Of a stretch of 64,000 nucleotides of DNA, positions 8,218-16,896 are shown piece after piece. The stretch comes from Paenibacillus massiliensis 2301065 = DSM 16942 (GTDB lineage Bacteria; Bacillota; Bacilli; Paenibacillales; Paenibacillaceae): the NCBI RefSeq assembly GCF_000377505.1, contig NZ_KB898192.1, positions 1 through 64,000 on the forward strand, in the 5' to 3' direction. Made by a program: the position numbers and the translations under genes. Every line of letters begins with the position of its first letter. Position 1 is the stretch's first letter. The notes under the pieces are model-generated. The model was given only the letters and a program-made list of their open reading frames with translations. It did no database searches and was not told where the DNA came from.

Positions 8218-9120
8218 TCACAAATAAAATAGCTTGAAATTGATATCCTGAGCATGGTTTCCAAACTTTTTACCAAAAATAGTGGCTCCACCCACATAAC
8301 TCGCGTCTTCTTTTACTTCAATACGTAACACCCACCGATCACACAAGGTATCGAGATCAGCAACTGACACTTCCGACATTGGATCTCCATCAATGTATGT
8401 CCCATGCCCCGTAATTCGAATTGTTTTCAATAATCCATATTGATTAATATTGTGTGGCCACCAACTCGGTGTGTATTTGCCCCTTGTATCCGCAAAATCA
8501 CCGGGGCTCCTCCATGTCCCAAGCTCCAGCCCATTCAGTGTAAAAGTAATATCCGATGGCCATACATCGTTCGAAAAAGGAAATTCAGATGAAAGCTCCA
8601 GACTGATCTCGAACTGCTGTAATTTTTCTTCCTTATTCAAAAAATTAGCAATGCTATATTGGACAAAGCCTTGCGTAAACCAAAGAATCTCTGCATCCAC
8701 TCGTTTGGGGTCCATGAAAAACTTAGGTTCATCGACACGGCCAATGAATTCTTTATCGGTCGCCAGGCCGCACGTAGGCTTGAGATCATAATCCGTGTAA
8801 TGACCGATCGGTACTGACGTCTCGTAAGATGCAAAGGAATGAAATATCTTCTTGGGGAAATTAATCTCAATATGGTCCACCTTGAGAATTGAAATCTTCT
8901 GCAGACCTGATTTACCAGGCACTTTCTCTGTTCTAATGATTCCGGCATCCTCCAGCTTTTGAACATGTTTAGCCACAATGGGACTGCTTAGCTCAAGTTC
9001 CTGGGCTAATTCTTTAATATTCATTTTGTTTCTCGACAATAACTGAATGATCCTAATTCGGACTTCACTTGCCAAAGCCTCGTACACAACCAAAGAGGAC
9101 ACATCAATGTCTAATTGCAT
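8218..9120 (-). CDS. ArsR-type transcriptional regulator with large C-terminal domain
   Basis: The 300-residue protein starts with an ArsR-like winged helix: LVVYEALASEVRIRIIQLLSRNKMNIKELAQELELSSPIVAKHVQKLEDAGIIRTE at about residues 10-65. The rest is a long beta-rich domain (LSSEFPFSNDVWPSDITFTLNG, SWWPHNINQYGLLKTIRI) not found in classic metal-sensing ArsR proteins; no metal-binding Cys motif is seen. Such extended ArsR-type regulators often sit beside carbohydrate genes in Paenibacillus. Its position between GH51 and a divergent sugar transporter indicates a local regulator of arabino-oligosaccharide use. The C-terminal domain may sense the sugar; that is inference. Confidence 0.8.
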   Translation of the reverse strand: MQLDIDVSSLVVYEALASEVRIRIIQLLSRNKMNIKELAQELELSSPIVAKHVQKLEDAGIIRTEKVPGKSGLQKISILKVDHIEINFPKKIFHSFASYETSVPIGHYTDYDLKPTCGLATDKEFIGRVDEPKFFMDPKRVDAEILWFTQGFVQYSIANFLNKEEKLQQFEISLELSSEFPFSNDVWPSDITFTLNGLELGTWRSPGDFADTRGKYTPSWWPHNINQYGLLKTIRITGHGTYIDGDPMSEVSVADLDTLCDRWVLRIEVKEDASYVGGATIFGKKFGNHAQDINFKLFYL

Positions 9121-9183
9121 GCAGACTCATCCTTTGCGATTTTTATGTAAATTAATTATATGATAAAATCTCCCCCCTTCACC

Positions 9184-9197
9184 TTAACATATTTGTT
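9184..9197. promoter_or_regulatory. Candidate operator 1 in the divergent promoter
   Basis: TTAAC-ATATTT-GTT forms an interrupted inverted repeat close to the regulator start. It shares TTAACATATT with the box at 9236-9251. Confidence 0.45.
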
Positions 9198-9235
9198 GTT
9201 TTAATTCTATTTCAATACAAATTCAAGGCTTTAAG

Positions 9236-9251
9236 TTAACATATTAGTTAA
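9236..9251. promoter_or_regulatory. Candidate operator 2 in the divergent promoter
   Basis: TTAAC-ATATTA-GTTAA is a clean five-base inverted repeat, 52 bases (about five helical turns) from operator 1. It lies between the ArsR-type regulator and the transporter operon. Confidence 0.5.
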
Positions 9252-9386
9252 TCAAATAGGAGATGTATTGAATTAGATTTATAAATATGTTTGACATGCT
9301 TTCTAACCACAAGTATACTGAACCTCAAACAACTACTTGCTATAATTATCCATTTGCAACACAAATCTGAAGAGGAGGAACAACTC

Positions 9387-10634
9387 ATGAGGAAAAGAAC
9401 AGGTTTACTACTGGCATTCATGTTGTTAACCGCAACTTTGTTAGCTGGGTGTGGAGGAACTGACAAGAACACCATCACATTTTGGACCCCACTAACGGGT
9501 GATGATGGTGCTTACATGGACCAGCTGGTCAAAGACTACAATGCAACCAACCCTGAAATAAAAATAAAACACGTCATCACCGCTGATATGTACACCAAGG
9601 TCTCCACCGTTTTAAATTCGGGAAAAGGCGTGCCAGATCTAGCTCTCATTCATGCGGATCGTGTTCCTAGTTTCGTAAAGCAAGGATTGCTAACCCCCTT
9701 AACCGAAGTGTTGAAAGCGCAACCAGAGCTTAAAGAATCAAATTATCTTACCCAAGCGTGGTCAGCAGGTACGATTGATGGCACACAATATACGGTCCCC
9801 TTGGACATTCATAGTAATGCGATGTACTACAATAAAGATTTATTAAAAGAATATGACGTGGAATATTTCCTGGATGATCATGTTGTTACCTTCGATGAAA
9901 TGCTATCACTACAAGGAAAATTAAAAGAAGGCGACTACGTCGTTAATGACGCTCTAATCAGTTGGGTACTGTTGGCTCAAATCCAGAATCTTGGCGGCGA
10001 TGTAGAGCAAGACGGTCAACCTACAGTCGATACACCTGAAATGCGACAAGCCATCGAAGAAATCAAAAAAATAAATGATGCCGGCTTAATGACCCCATTT
10101 GGTGAAGATGGGTATTTGATGTTCCAATCTGGCAATGTGTTGTTCTCTACGGATGGTACTTGGAGCTCAACCGGACACGCTGCTGTCGAAGGTCTTCATT
10201 TTGGCGTAACTAATATTTACTCTTTCTCTCCAGATAAATTTACGAACAGAGCATCCTCTCATCTATTTTCCTTGTTAAAAAATCAAGAACGGACGCCGGA
10301 GAAGGAACAAGGCATCGCTTCATTCCTAGAGTTCGTCCGTGAGAATTCGATTAAATGGGCCGAAGCTGGTCAGATCGTCGCGAGCAAGCAAGTCATTGAA
10401 AGCCCCGAATATGACAAATTCATACAGTCCTTCTTTACCTCAAATGAAGCAGAGACCCATTCTCTTCATATTTACACGTATGAGTACTATCCATATGTCG
10501 CCGAGGCGTTAGACACCTATGCGCCTGATCTTATTCGTGGGAACATTACACTGGATGAAGGATTACAGAAGGCACAGAAATATGTAGAAGACAAGATTGC
10601 AGAGACCGTACAACAACCAGCCGAGACAAAATAG
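9387..10634 (+). CDS. Sugar ABC transporter substrate-binding lipoprotein
   Basis: The 415-residue protein has a lipoprotein signal peptide (MRKRTGLLLAFMLLTATLLAGCGG, with the lipobox LAGC) and a family-1 solute-binding fold: TFWTPLTGDDGAYMDQLVKDYN near the N-terminus and later the GNVLFSTDGTW segment that lines the sugar cleft. It is anchored outside the membrane and hands sugars to the two permeases that follow. The ATG at 9387 follows AGAGGAGG; the upstream in-frame ATG at 9291 is not used because the lipoprotein signal must be N-terminal. Neighbouring GH51 and GH43 genes suggest arabino-oligosaccharides as ligand. No ATPase gene is present, so it probably uses a shared MsmX-type ATPase. 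Confidence 0.92.
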   Translation: MRKRTGLLLAFMLLTATLLAGCGGTDKNTITFWTPLTGDDGAYMDQLVKDYNATNPEIKIKHVITADMYTKVSTVLNSGKGVPDLALIHADRVPSFVKQGLLTPLTEVLKAQPELKESNYLTQAWSAGTIDGTQYTVPLDIHSNAMYYNKDLLKEYDVEYFLDDHVVTFDEMLSLQGKLKEGDYVVNDALISWVLLAQIQNLGGDVEQDGQPTVDTPEMRQAIEEIKKINDAGLMTPFGEDGYLMFQSGNVLFSTDGTWSSTGHAAVEGLHFGVTNIYSFSPDKFTNRASSHLFSLLKNQERTPEKEQGIASFLEFVRENSIKWAEAGQIVASKQVIESPEYDKFIQSFFTSNEAETHSLHIYTYEYYPYVAEALDTYAPDLIRGNITLDEGLQKAQKYVEDKIAETVQQPAETK

Positions 10635-10692
10635 TATGTACCGACAGGACGTACCATGAGTAATAGCCTTACAGAAGGAGAAGCTACCGCCT

Positions 10693-11571
10693 ATGAAAAG
10701 GAAACTCAACTGGTCACCTGCATTTTTTGTAGGTCCCCACATTATTTTGTTTACTTTGTTTATATTAGTTCCTACGATCTATGGAGTTTACGCTTCGTTC
10801 ACCAAATGGAATTTAATGAGTGATCCTGTGTTTGTAGGTCTTGATAATTACAGAACCATTTTATTTGATACCTCATCTACATTTCATTTTCAATTTTTGA
10901 ATGGACTAAAAAACACATTATTATTCGTGCTATTCACCGTTCCACCACTGATTGTTATCCCGTTACTTGTTGCCGTAGCTTTAGAGCACAAGAAAGTTAA
11001 AGCTAAAGGCTTTATTCAAGCGGTGATCTATATTCCCGGATTGGTGTCTATTTCTGCTGCGGCACTCATCTGGTCTCTGATTTTCAACAAGCAATTAGGC
11101 ATTGCCAGCAATTTATTTGGTTCCGATGTAGCTTGGGCTACTCATCAACCGTATGCTTGGATGATTATCGTAATCCTCTCAGTCTGGGGAGGCGTAGGTG
11201 GGAATATGATTATTTACCGTGCTTCAATTAGTGGTGTTGGTGAAGATCTATATGAATCCGCAGCACTGGACGGAGCCGGCTCCATTCGTAAATTTTTCAG
11301 TATTACGGTACCTTCCATTCGTTTTCCGTTGATCTATACCTTTGTGATGACTACAGCGGGGGCATTTAACGTCTTCGCTCAGCCCTTGATGATGACTAAA
11401 GGGGGGCCGAATGAGACAACAGCAGTACTTATGATGTTCATTCGGAACTTAGCCTTCGGTAAAGGAGAATCTATTGCTGGAATGGCGTCTGCTATGGCTG
11501 TGTTACTTGGACTTGTCATATTAATCGTTTCGGCGCTGCAATATTATGTCATGAATCGAAATTCGGATTAA
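10693..11571 (+). CDS. Sugar ABC transporter permease, MalF/AraP type
   Basis: The 292-residue integral membrane protein has six predicted helices and the permease EAA loop ESAALDGAGSIRKFFSITVPSIRFPLIY at about residues 192-219, which contacts the ATPase. The first helix WSPAFFVGPHIILFTLFILVPTIYGVYAS is typical of the CUT1 family. It follows the binding protein by 58 bases and precedes the second permease by about 50, so the three form one importer operon. Confidence 0.93.
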   Translation: MKRKLNWSPAFFVGPHIILFTLFILVPTIYGVYASFTKWNLMSDPVFVGLDNYRTILFDTSSTFHFQFLNGLKNTLLFVLFTVPPLIVIPLLVAVALEHKKVKAKGFIQAVIYIPGLVSISAAALIWSLIFNKQLGIASNLFGSDVAWATHQPYAWMIIVILSVWGGVGGNMIIYRASISGVGEDLYESAALDGAGSIRKFFSITVPSIRFPLIYTFVMTTAGAFNVFAQPLMMTKGGPNETTAVLMMFIRNLAFGKGESIAGMASAMAVLLGLVILIVSALQYYVMNRNSD

Positions 11572-11621
11572 CTCACGAGACACGGAGATAAGCGAGGCTG
11601 CGAAAAAGGTAGGTGTCTATC

Positions 11622-12467
11622 ATGTTGAAGAAAATAAGTATTTCTAAATGTGTATCGTATTTATTCCTAATTACATTATGCGTCATTTGGGCGTTTCCGG
11701 TTATATTTGGCATTACAACTTCATTCCGTTCACAAAGTGAAGTCGTATCTTCCGGATTTCGTCTCCTGCCCGAAAGCTGGACGGGAGAGAATTATATTAA
11801 TATTCTAACGAATACTTCAACAGCTCCCATCTTACGTTGGTTATTCAACTCTATTTTTATCGCTACCCTTCATACCTTATTGGTCGTGATCGTTATCTCT
11901 ATTACTGGTTACGGCTACTCTCGAATGAAGTTTAAAGGTAGAGATGCTTTATTTTTCACATTGTTAGGTATCTCTCTCTTCCCGGGTGTTGTGAACTTAA
12001 TCCCTTCATACAAAATCATTGATATGCTCGGTTGGGTAAATACCTCTTGGGCCATGATTGTGCCGGGACTAGCAGGTATGGGTAACATCTTCTTGGTTAG
12101 ACAATTTATGAATGGAATTCCAAAGGAATTGGATGAATCTGCACATGTGGACGGTGCCACTCATTTTGCAATCTACACTTCTGTTATTTTACCACTAGTA
12201 AAACCTATTCTGATCGTGTGTGCATTGTTCTCCTTCACAGGATCTTGGAATGATTTCTTATGGCCTGTCATCGTATACACGGATGTGGAGAAAATGCCTG
12301 TTACAGCAGGCTTGCTGCTGCTGCAAGATATTTATGGGAACTATCGGATGATTGGACAGCTCATGGGCTCTGCAATGCTAGCTATTATCCCTACCCTATT
12401 GCTATTTCTATTTGCACAGAAATACTTCATACAGTCAATCAATTTGAATTCTGGCATTAAAGGATAA
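11622..12467 (+). CDS. Sugar ABC transporter permease, MalG/AraQ type
   Basis: The roughly 281-residue CUT1 permease carries the EAA loop ELDESAHVDGATHFAIYTSVILPLVKP and the C-terminal FIQSINLNSGIKG ending usual for the MalG partner. An in-frame GTG at 11613 is an alternative start, but the ATG at 11622 is better spaced from the AGGTAGG sequence. It pairs with the preceding permease to form the channel. The GH43 gene follows after 42 bases. Confidence 0.93.
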   Translation: MLKKISISKCVSYLFLITLCVIWAFPVIFGITTSFRSQSEVVSSGFRLLPESWTGENYINILTNTSTAPILRWLFNSIFIATLHTLLVVIVISITGYGYSRMKFKGRDALFFTLLGISLFPGVVNLIPSYKIIDMLGWVNTSWAMIVPGLAGMGNIFLVRQFMNGIPKELDESAHVDGATHFAIYTSVILPLVKPILIVCALFSFTGSWNDFLWPVIVYTDVEKMPVTAGLLLLQDIYGNYRMIGQLMGSAMLAIIPTLLLFLFAQKYFIQSINLNSGIKG

Positions 12468-12509
12468 TGAACAATCAAAAATCAAATTTATATAATAGGA
12501 GCTGTTAAC

Positions 12510-13475
12510 ATGCTTGAAGTCAATCTTAGAAATCCTCTAATCGAACAAAGAGCAGACCCCTTCATTTATAAACATACGGACGGTTATTACTATTTCACAG
12601 GTTCTGTTCCTGAATATGACCGAATCGAATTGCGTCGTGCTCAGACGCTTGAAGGTCTCATTGATGCGGAGAAAGTAACCATCTGGGTGAAGCACAGCAC
12701 GGGCTTGATGAGTGCAAATATATGGGCACCAGAGATTCATTTTATAGATGGTAAATGGTATGTATATTTCGCCGCTGCCCGTACTTCCGAGACAAAGGAT
12801 GGATTATTCGATCATCGCATGTTTGTACTCGAAAATGCATCAACGAATCCATTGGAAGGCAATTGGATTGAGAAAGCTCAAATCAAAACGAAATGGGATT
12901 CTTTCTCCCTGGATGCGACCACCTTTGAGCATCAGGGCAGACGATATTATGTATGGGCCCAAAAAGACCCGGACATTCCAGGAAATTCGAATCTATATAT
13001 CTCTGAGATGGAGAATCCTTGGACATTAAAAGGAGAACAAGTATGCTTATCCATTCCTGAATACGATTGGGAGATCCGTGGTTTCCTAGTTAATGAGGGA
13101 GCAGCCATACTTAAACGTAATGGCCGAATATTCATGACCTACTCTGCAAGTGCCACCGATGAAAATTATTGCATGGGCTTATTAACAGCAGATGAACATA
13201 GTGATCTACTAGATCCGGCTTCATGGATGAAATCATCTGTGCCGATATTTACTACTTCCTTCGAAAATAAACAGTTTGGTCCTGGGCACAATAGCTTCAC
13301 CGTAACCGAGGATGGTAGGCACGACTTGCTCGTGTTTCATGCTAGAAATTATACTGAAATCGAAGGTGATCCGTTATATGATCCTAATCGTCATACACGA
13401 GTACAACTAATCCATTGGAATGAGGACGGCACACCACATTTTGGCATTCCACGTGCAGATACCATTAATGCGTGA
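12510..13475 (+). CDS. Glycoside hydrolase family 43 (probable alpha-L-arabinofuranosidase)
   Basis: The 321-residue protein is a single five-bladed propeller of the GH43 type. The three catalytic acids are visible: base Asp in QRADPFIYKHTDGYYYFTGS (about residue 15), the pKa-modulating Asp in FSLDATTFEHQGRRYYVWAQ (about residue 133), and acid Glu in GFLVNEGAAILKRNGRIFMTYS (about residue 194). There is no signal peptide and no extra binding module, so it works in the cytosol. It is the last gene of the transporter operon and, with GH51, should finish the breakdown of imported arabino-oligosaccharides. Beta-xylosidase activity cannot be excluded for the family. Confidence 0.9.
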   Translation: MLEVNLRNPLIEQRADPFIYKHTDGYYYFTGSVPEYDRIELRRAQTLEGLIDAEKVTIWVKHSTGLMSANIWAPEIHFIDGKWYVYFAAARTSETKDGLFDHRMFVLENASTNPLEGNWIEKAQIKTKWDSFSLDATTFEHQGRRYYVWAQKDPDIPGNSNLYISEMENPWTLKGEQVCLSIPEYDWEIRGFLVNEGAAILKRNGRIFMTYSASATDENYCMGLLTADEHSDLLDPASWMKSSVPIFTTSFENKQFGPGHNSFTVTEDGRHDLLVFHARNYTEIEGDPLYDPNRHTRVQLIHWNEDGTPHFGIPRADTINA

Positions 13476-13482
13476 ATAAACA

Positions 13483-13550
13483 TATCCTCTCCTGGTAGAG
13501 CATCATGTCTATGGCATGAGGCATGCTCTAACCGGGAGAGGATTCTGCTT
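13483..13550 (+). terminator. Terminator of the arabino-oligosaccharide operon
   Basis: Long hairpin whose arms ATCCTCTCCTGGTAGAGCAT and ATGCTCTAACCGGGAGAGGAT pair with one or two mismatches, eight bases after the GH43 stop. The T-rich tail is weak. Confidence 0.75.
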
Positions 13551-13598
13551 GTCTAGTCATCTATGTATGTATCGAGCCGATCATATGCTGATCTATGA

Positions 13599-14003
13599 TC
13601 AGGATGTAATTTTCCCAAGAAGATACAACAATACATTCTGATTGTGAACGGAAATTCTGCTTAACACCGATGACATAAATTCATCACGTACGCTAATTCC
13701 TCGCTGGGCTTCCTCACGACCTTGAGGCGTGATTAGAATCCATACAATTCTCCGATCCTGCTGATCCCGCTCCCGGTTAACTAACCCATTCTTCTCCATT
13801 CGATCAAGCAACATCGTTACCGCCGCGGGGGTTGTCTCCAAGTAAGGAATGAGCTCTGATGGCTTCATTCTGTCATGCTCCATTAGCAGCTCTAACACCG
13901 TAAGCTGGGCTTCTGTCAATGAAGGAGCCAATTGTTCTTCCATATGTGCTTTGTAATCCTTCGTCAGTCTTGACCACAGTCTGGCGAACTCCGATGCTTG
14001 CAC
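13599..14003 (-). CDS. MarR family transcriptional regulator
   Basis: The 134-residue protein has the MarR winged helix: LTEAQLTVLELLMEHDRMKPSELIPYLETTPAAVTMLLDRMEKNGLVNRERDQQDRRIVWILITPQG, with the DRR wing. The start is placed at a GTG at 14003 because GGGAGG lies seven bases upstream; a GTG at 14042 is in frame but without a site. It stands alone between the GH43 terminator and the parC terminator, so its targets are not evident. An ATAC-N4-GTAT palindrome upstream may be an autoregulatory site. Confidence 0.88.
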   Translation of the reverse strand: MQASEFARLWSRLTKDYKAHMEEQLAPSLTEAQLTVLELLMEHDRMKPSELIPYLETTPAAVTMLLDRMEKNGLVNRERDQQDRRIVWILITPQGREEAQRGISVRDEFMSSVLSRISVHNQNVLLYLLGKITS

Positions 14004-14072
14004 ACATTCACCTCCCGAACCAAATTTGGCTAGTTCTTTCACCGTACATGGCTAAAGAATGGATTAGAGCTT

Positions 14073-14084
14073 ATACTATCGTAT
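14073..14084. promoter_or_regulatory. Candidate MarR autoregulatory palindrome
   Basis: ATAC-TATC-GTAT inverted repeat lies 70 bases upstream of the MarR start. Apart from this and the parC hairpin I see nothing in the 334-base gap 14004-14337. Confidence 0.35.
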
Positions 14085-14280
14085 AGACTCTACTCTATTT
14101 CTAAAGCCCATCCATTGCTCATATAACACAAATTCGCCGTAAGCGGCAATATTCCTGCTTATCAACCATTTCATGGACCATTAATCCGATATGTCATGAC
14201 ATTAATTCCATAAAAAGGTTTATCCCTGCGGTAATGAAGTGAATTGTACGCCTTAGGAATAGATTCCTGACTGTACAGTA

Positions 14281-14312
14281 AAGAGCCAACCTATTCATAC
14301 AGGTTGGCTCTG
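14281..14312 (-). terminator. Hairpin downstream of parC
   Basis: AGAGCCAACCT/AGGTTGGCTCT stem with an eight-base loop, about 26 bases past the parC stop. Only TTTAC follows on the minus strand. Confidence 0.7.
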
Positions 14313-14337
14313 TTCTAGACATATACATACTACCGCT

Positions 14338-16797
14338 TTATTCGACTGCCTCTGAATCTACCTCAGGCCAGAATACTACATCTGCAACCGGGTCTTTCTT
14401 GTCAATTGACACAAGCTGCTTGCCGGTATCCTTGCGATCTGTTAACGGTGTTTTTTCCGAAAGGAACGTAGTAACAGCTCCCTCTCCAGTGATCACCTGT
14501 ACCTGAATAGCTTCCTTGCAGTGAACCGCAGTTATTAAACGTGTACCGTTCGATCGTACTCGCTTGCCTTCCTTGAATTCGAAGGTAGCAATTCCTTTGC
14601 CACCTCTACCCTGTGAAGGATAGTCCAGCAGCAGTGAGCGTTTGCCATAACCCAGATCGGTTAGGACAAGGATCTCACCTTCATCCTCATGAACCCAAAG
14701 CGAGGCTACAACCTCGTCTCCATCGGCCAGCTGAATCCCCTTCACGCCAGCGGATACACGGCCCATCGGGTTAACCTCTGCTTCCTTGAAGCGAATACTC
14801 ATACCACCCCGTGTAATGAGCATAATATCCTTCGAGCCGTCACTCATCGTAACAGACAGTACCTCATCATCGCCCGACACCTTACAAGCAGCAACAGCAC
14901 CAGAACGCTTCGTGGCGTATTCCTTCAGCTCGGTACGCTTCACTTGACCCTTGCGGGTAGTGAATACCAGACTCTTGTCCGCCTCATCCAATGACTTCAC
15001 AGCAATGACACTAACAATTCGGTCTTCCTTGGTGAGCGGAATGACGTTCACTATTGGCGTACCTGGCTCCTTCCACTTGTACTCCGGAACCTGATGGACT
15101 GGCAGCAGGAAGTATTGCCCCTTCTGGGTAAATATCAGCAAGGAATCCAGTGTGTTCACATCCAGCAGCTGATGAATGTAGTCACCATCACGCACACCTG
15201 ATCCACTACGATCTGCTCCCGAGCGAGTAAAGGACAGCTGACTCGTACGTTTCACATATCCATGTCTGGATAGTGACACTAATACATCCTCAGCACTAAC
15301 CATGACTTCCAGATTTACCTTGATCTCCTCAACCTGGCTCTGGATATCCGAACGACGATCTATGCCGTACTTCTCTCGAATCTCTAGCAGCTCCTTGCGA
15401 ATCAGGCTGACCAGCTTGCGATCACTCTCCAGAATACCTCTCAACTGGGCTACCTTCTTCTGGATATCGCTCAATTCCTTTTCCAGTGAGGTGATTTCCA
15501 GATTGGTAAGACGGTACAGCTGCAGGGTAAGGATGGAATCTGCCTGCCGTTCACTGAAGCCGAACATCCATTGCAGGTTATTCTGTGCATCCTGTCGATT
15601 CTTGGAGGCTTTAATCGCCTCAATGACCTCATCAAGTATATTGAGCGCCTTCACCAGGCCTTCCAGCACATGCGCACGGTCCTCGGCCTTCTCAAGATCA
15701 AACTGAGTCCGATGCGTGACCACTTCGCGCTGATGCTGAATATAGGCCTCCAGAATAGGCTTGATCCCGAGCTGGTGCGGAGCCTTGTTCACGATCGCAA
15801 CCATATTGAAGTTATAGGCTACCTGCAGATCGGTCTTCTTCAGCAGATAAGCGAGAATTCCATCAGCATCGGCATCCTTCTTGAGCTCGACGACAATACG
15901 CAGACCATTACGTCCACTCTCATCACGCACCTCGGCAATACCCTCGACCTTTTTCTCCAAGCGGATATTTTCCATAGCGGTAACAAGTCGTGATTTCACG
16001 ACCTGGTAAGGGATTTCGGTAATCACAATCTGTTGCTTACCCCCACGGAGGGATTCGATCTCCGTCTTGGAGCGAATATAAATTCTGCCTTTACCGGTAC
16101 GATAAGCGTCACGAATGCCCTCTTCTCCCATGATGAGTCCACCTGTCGGGAAATCCGGTCCCTTGATGAACATCATAATGTCCTCCAGTTCGATGGAAGG
16201 CTTCTCCATAACAGCTATGCAGGCATCAATCACCTCGCGCAAATTATGGGTTGGGATCTCCGTAGCGAAGCCAGAGGAAATACCGCTGACACCGTTCACC
16301 AACAGATTCGGATATCTGGAAGGGAGAACGACGGGTTCTTTGGCAGTATTGTCAAAGTTATCCTTGAACAGCACCGTACGCTTCTCAATATCACGCAGCA
16401 TCTCCAATGCGATGGGAGATAATCTGGCTTCTGTATACCGCATCGCTGCAGCCGGATCATCATCCTGAGAACCCCAGTTACCGTGTCCATCCACCAGCAC
16501 ATGCCCCATCTTCCAAGGCTGGGCCATCCGCACCATACCCTCATAGATAGAGGAATCTCCGTGTGGATGATAGTTACCCATCACATCGCCGACCGTCTTG
16601 GCCGATTTGCGATATGGCTTATCGGGTGTATTGCCTGAATCGTACATAGCATACAGGATTCGGCGCTGCACAGGCTTCAGTCCATCGCGCACATCGGGAA
16701 TGGCCCGATCTTGAATAATGTATTTGGAGTATCTGCCAAATCGGTCTCCAACGACTTCTTCCAGAAAAGCCGGTAAAAATTGTTCGGATAAGCTCAT
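14338..16797 (-). CDS. parC: DNA topoisomerase IV subunit A
   Basis: The 819-residue subunit cuts and rejoins DNA so that daughter chromosomes can be unlinked. The winged-helix domain contains [17 protein letters not shown] (about residues 75-91) and the active-site Tyr in MRYTEARLS (about residue 120). The Ser and Glu of the quinolone-resistance region are the wild-type residues. The C-terminal half is a beta-pinwheel with degenerate repeats. Length and the lack of a GyrA-box favour ParC (GrlA) over GyrA. It follows parE on the same strand with a 99-base gap, the usual Gram-positive arrangement. Confidence 0.95.
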   Translation of the reverse strand: MSLSEQFLPAFLEEVVGDRFGRYSKYIIQDRAIPDVRDGLKPVQRRILYAMYDSGNTPDKPYRKSAKTVGDVMGNYHPHGDSSIYEGMVRMAQPWKMGHVLVDGHGNWGSQDDDPAAAMRYTEARLSPIALEMLRDIEKRTVLFKDNFDNTAKEPVVLPSRYPNLLVNGVSGISSGFATEIPTHNLREVIDACIAVMEKPSIELEDIMMFIKGPDFPTGGLIMGEEGIRDAYRTGKGRIYIRSKTEIESLRGGKQQIVITEIPYQVVKSRLVTAMENIRLEKKVEGIAEVRDESGRNGLRIVVELKKDADADGILAYLLKKTDLQVAYNFNMVAIVNKAPHQLGIKPILEAYIQHQREVVTHRTQFDLEKAEDRAHVLEGLVKALNILDEVIEAIKASKNRQDAQNNLQWMFGFSERQADSILTLQLYRLTNLEITSLEKELSDIQKKVAQLRGILESDRKLVSLIRKELLEIREKYGIDRRSDIQSQVEEIKVNLEVMVSAEDVLVSLSRHGYVKRTSQLSFTRSGADRSGSGVRDGDYIHQLLDVNTLDSLLIFTQKGQYFLLPVHQVPEYKWKEPGTPIVNVIPLTKEDRIVSVIAVKSLDEADKSLVFTTRKGQVKRTELKEYATKRSGAVAACKVSGDDEVLSVTMSDGSKDIMLITRGGMSIRFKEAEVNPMGRVSAGVKGIQLADGDEVVASLWVHEDEGEILVLTDLGYGKRSLLLDYPSQGRGGKGIATFEFKEGKRVRSNGTRLITAVHCKEAIQVQVITGEGAVTTFLSEKTPLTDRKDTGKQLVSIDKKDPVADVVFWPEVDSEAVE

Positions 16798-16896
16798 CTA
16801 AAACAGCACCTCTTCTGCATGTCTCTTGGCAAACACATGCCCTTCTACAAAACTACTACAACTTTATGAAATGATAAGCGAGACTAGCTGTACATC

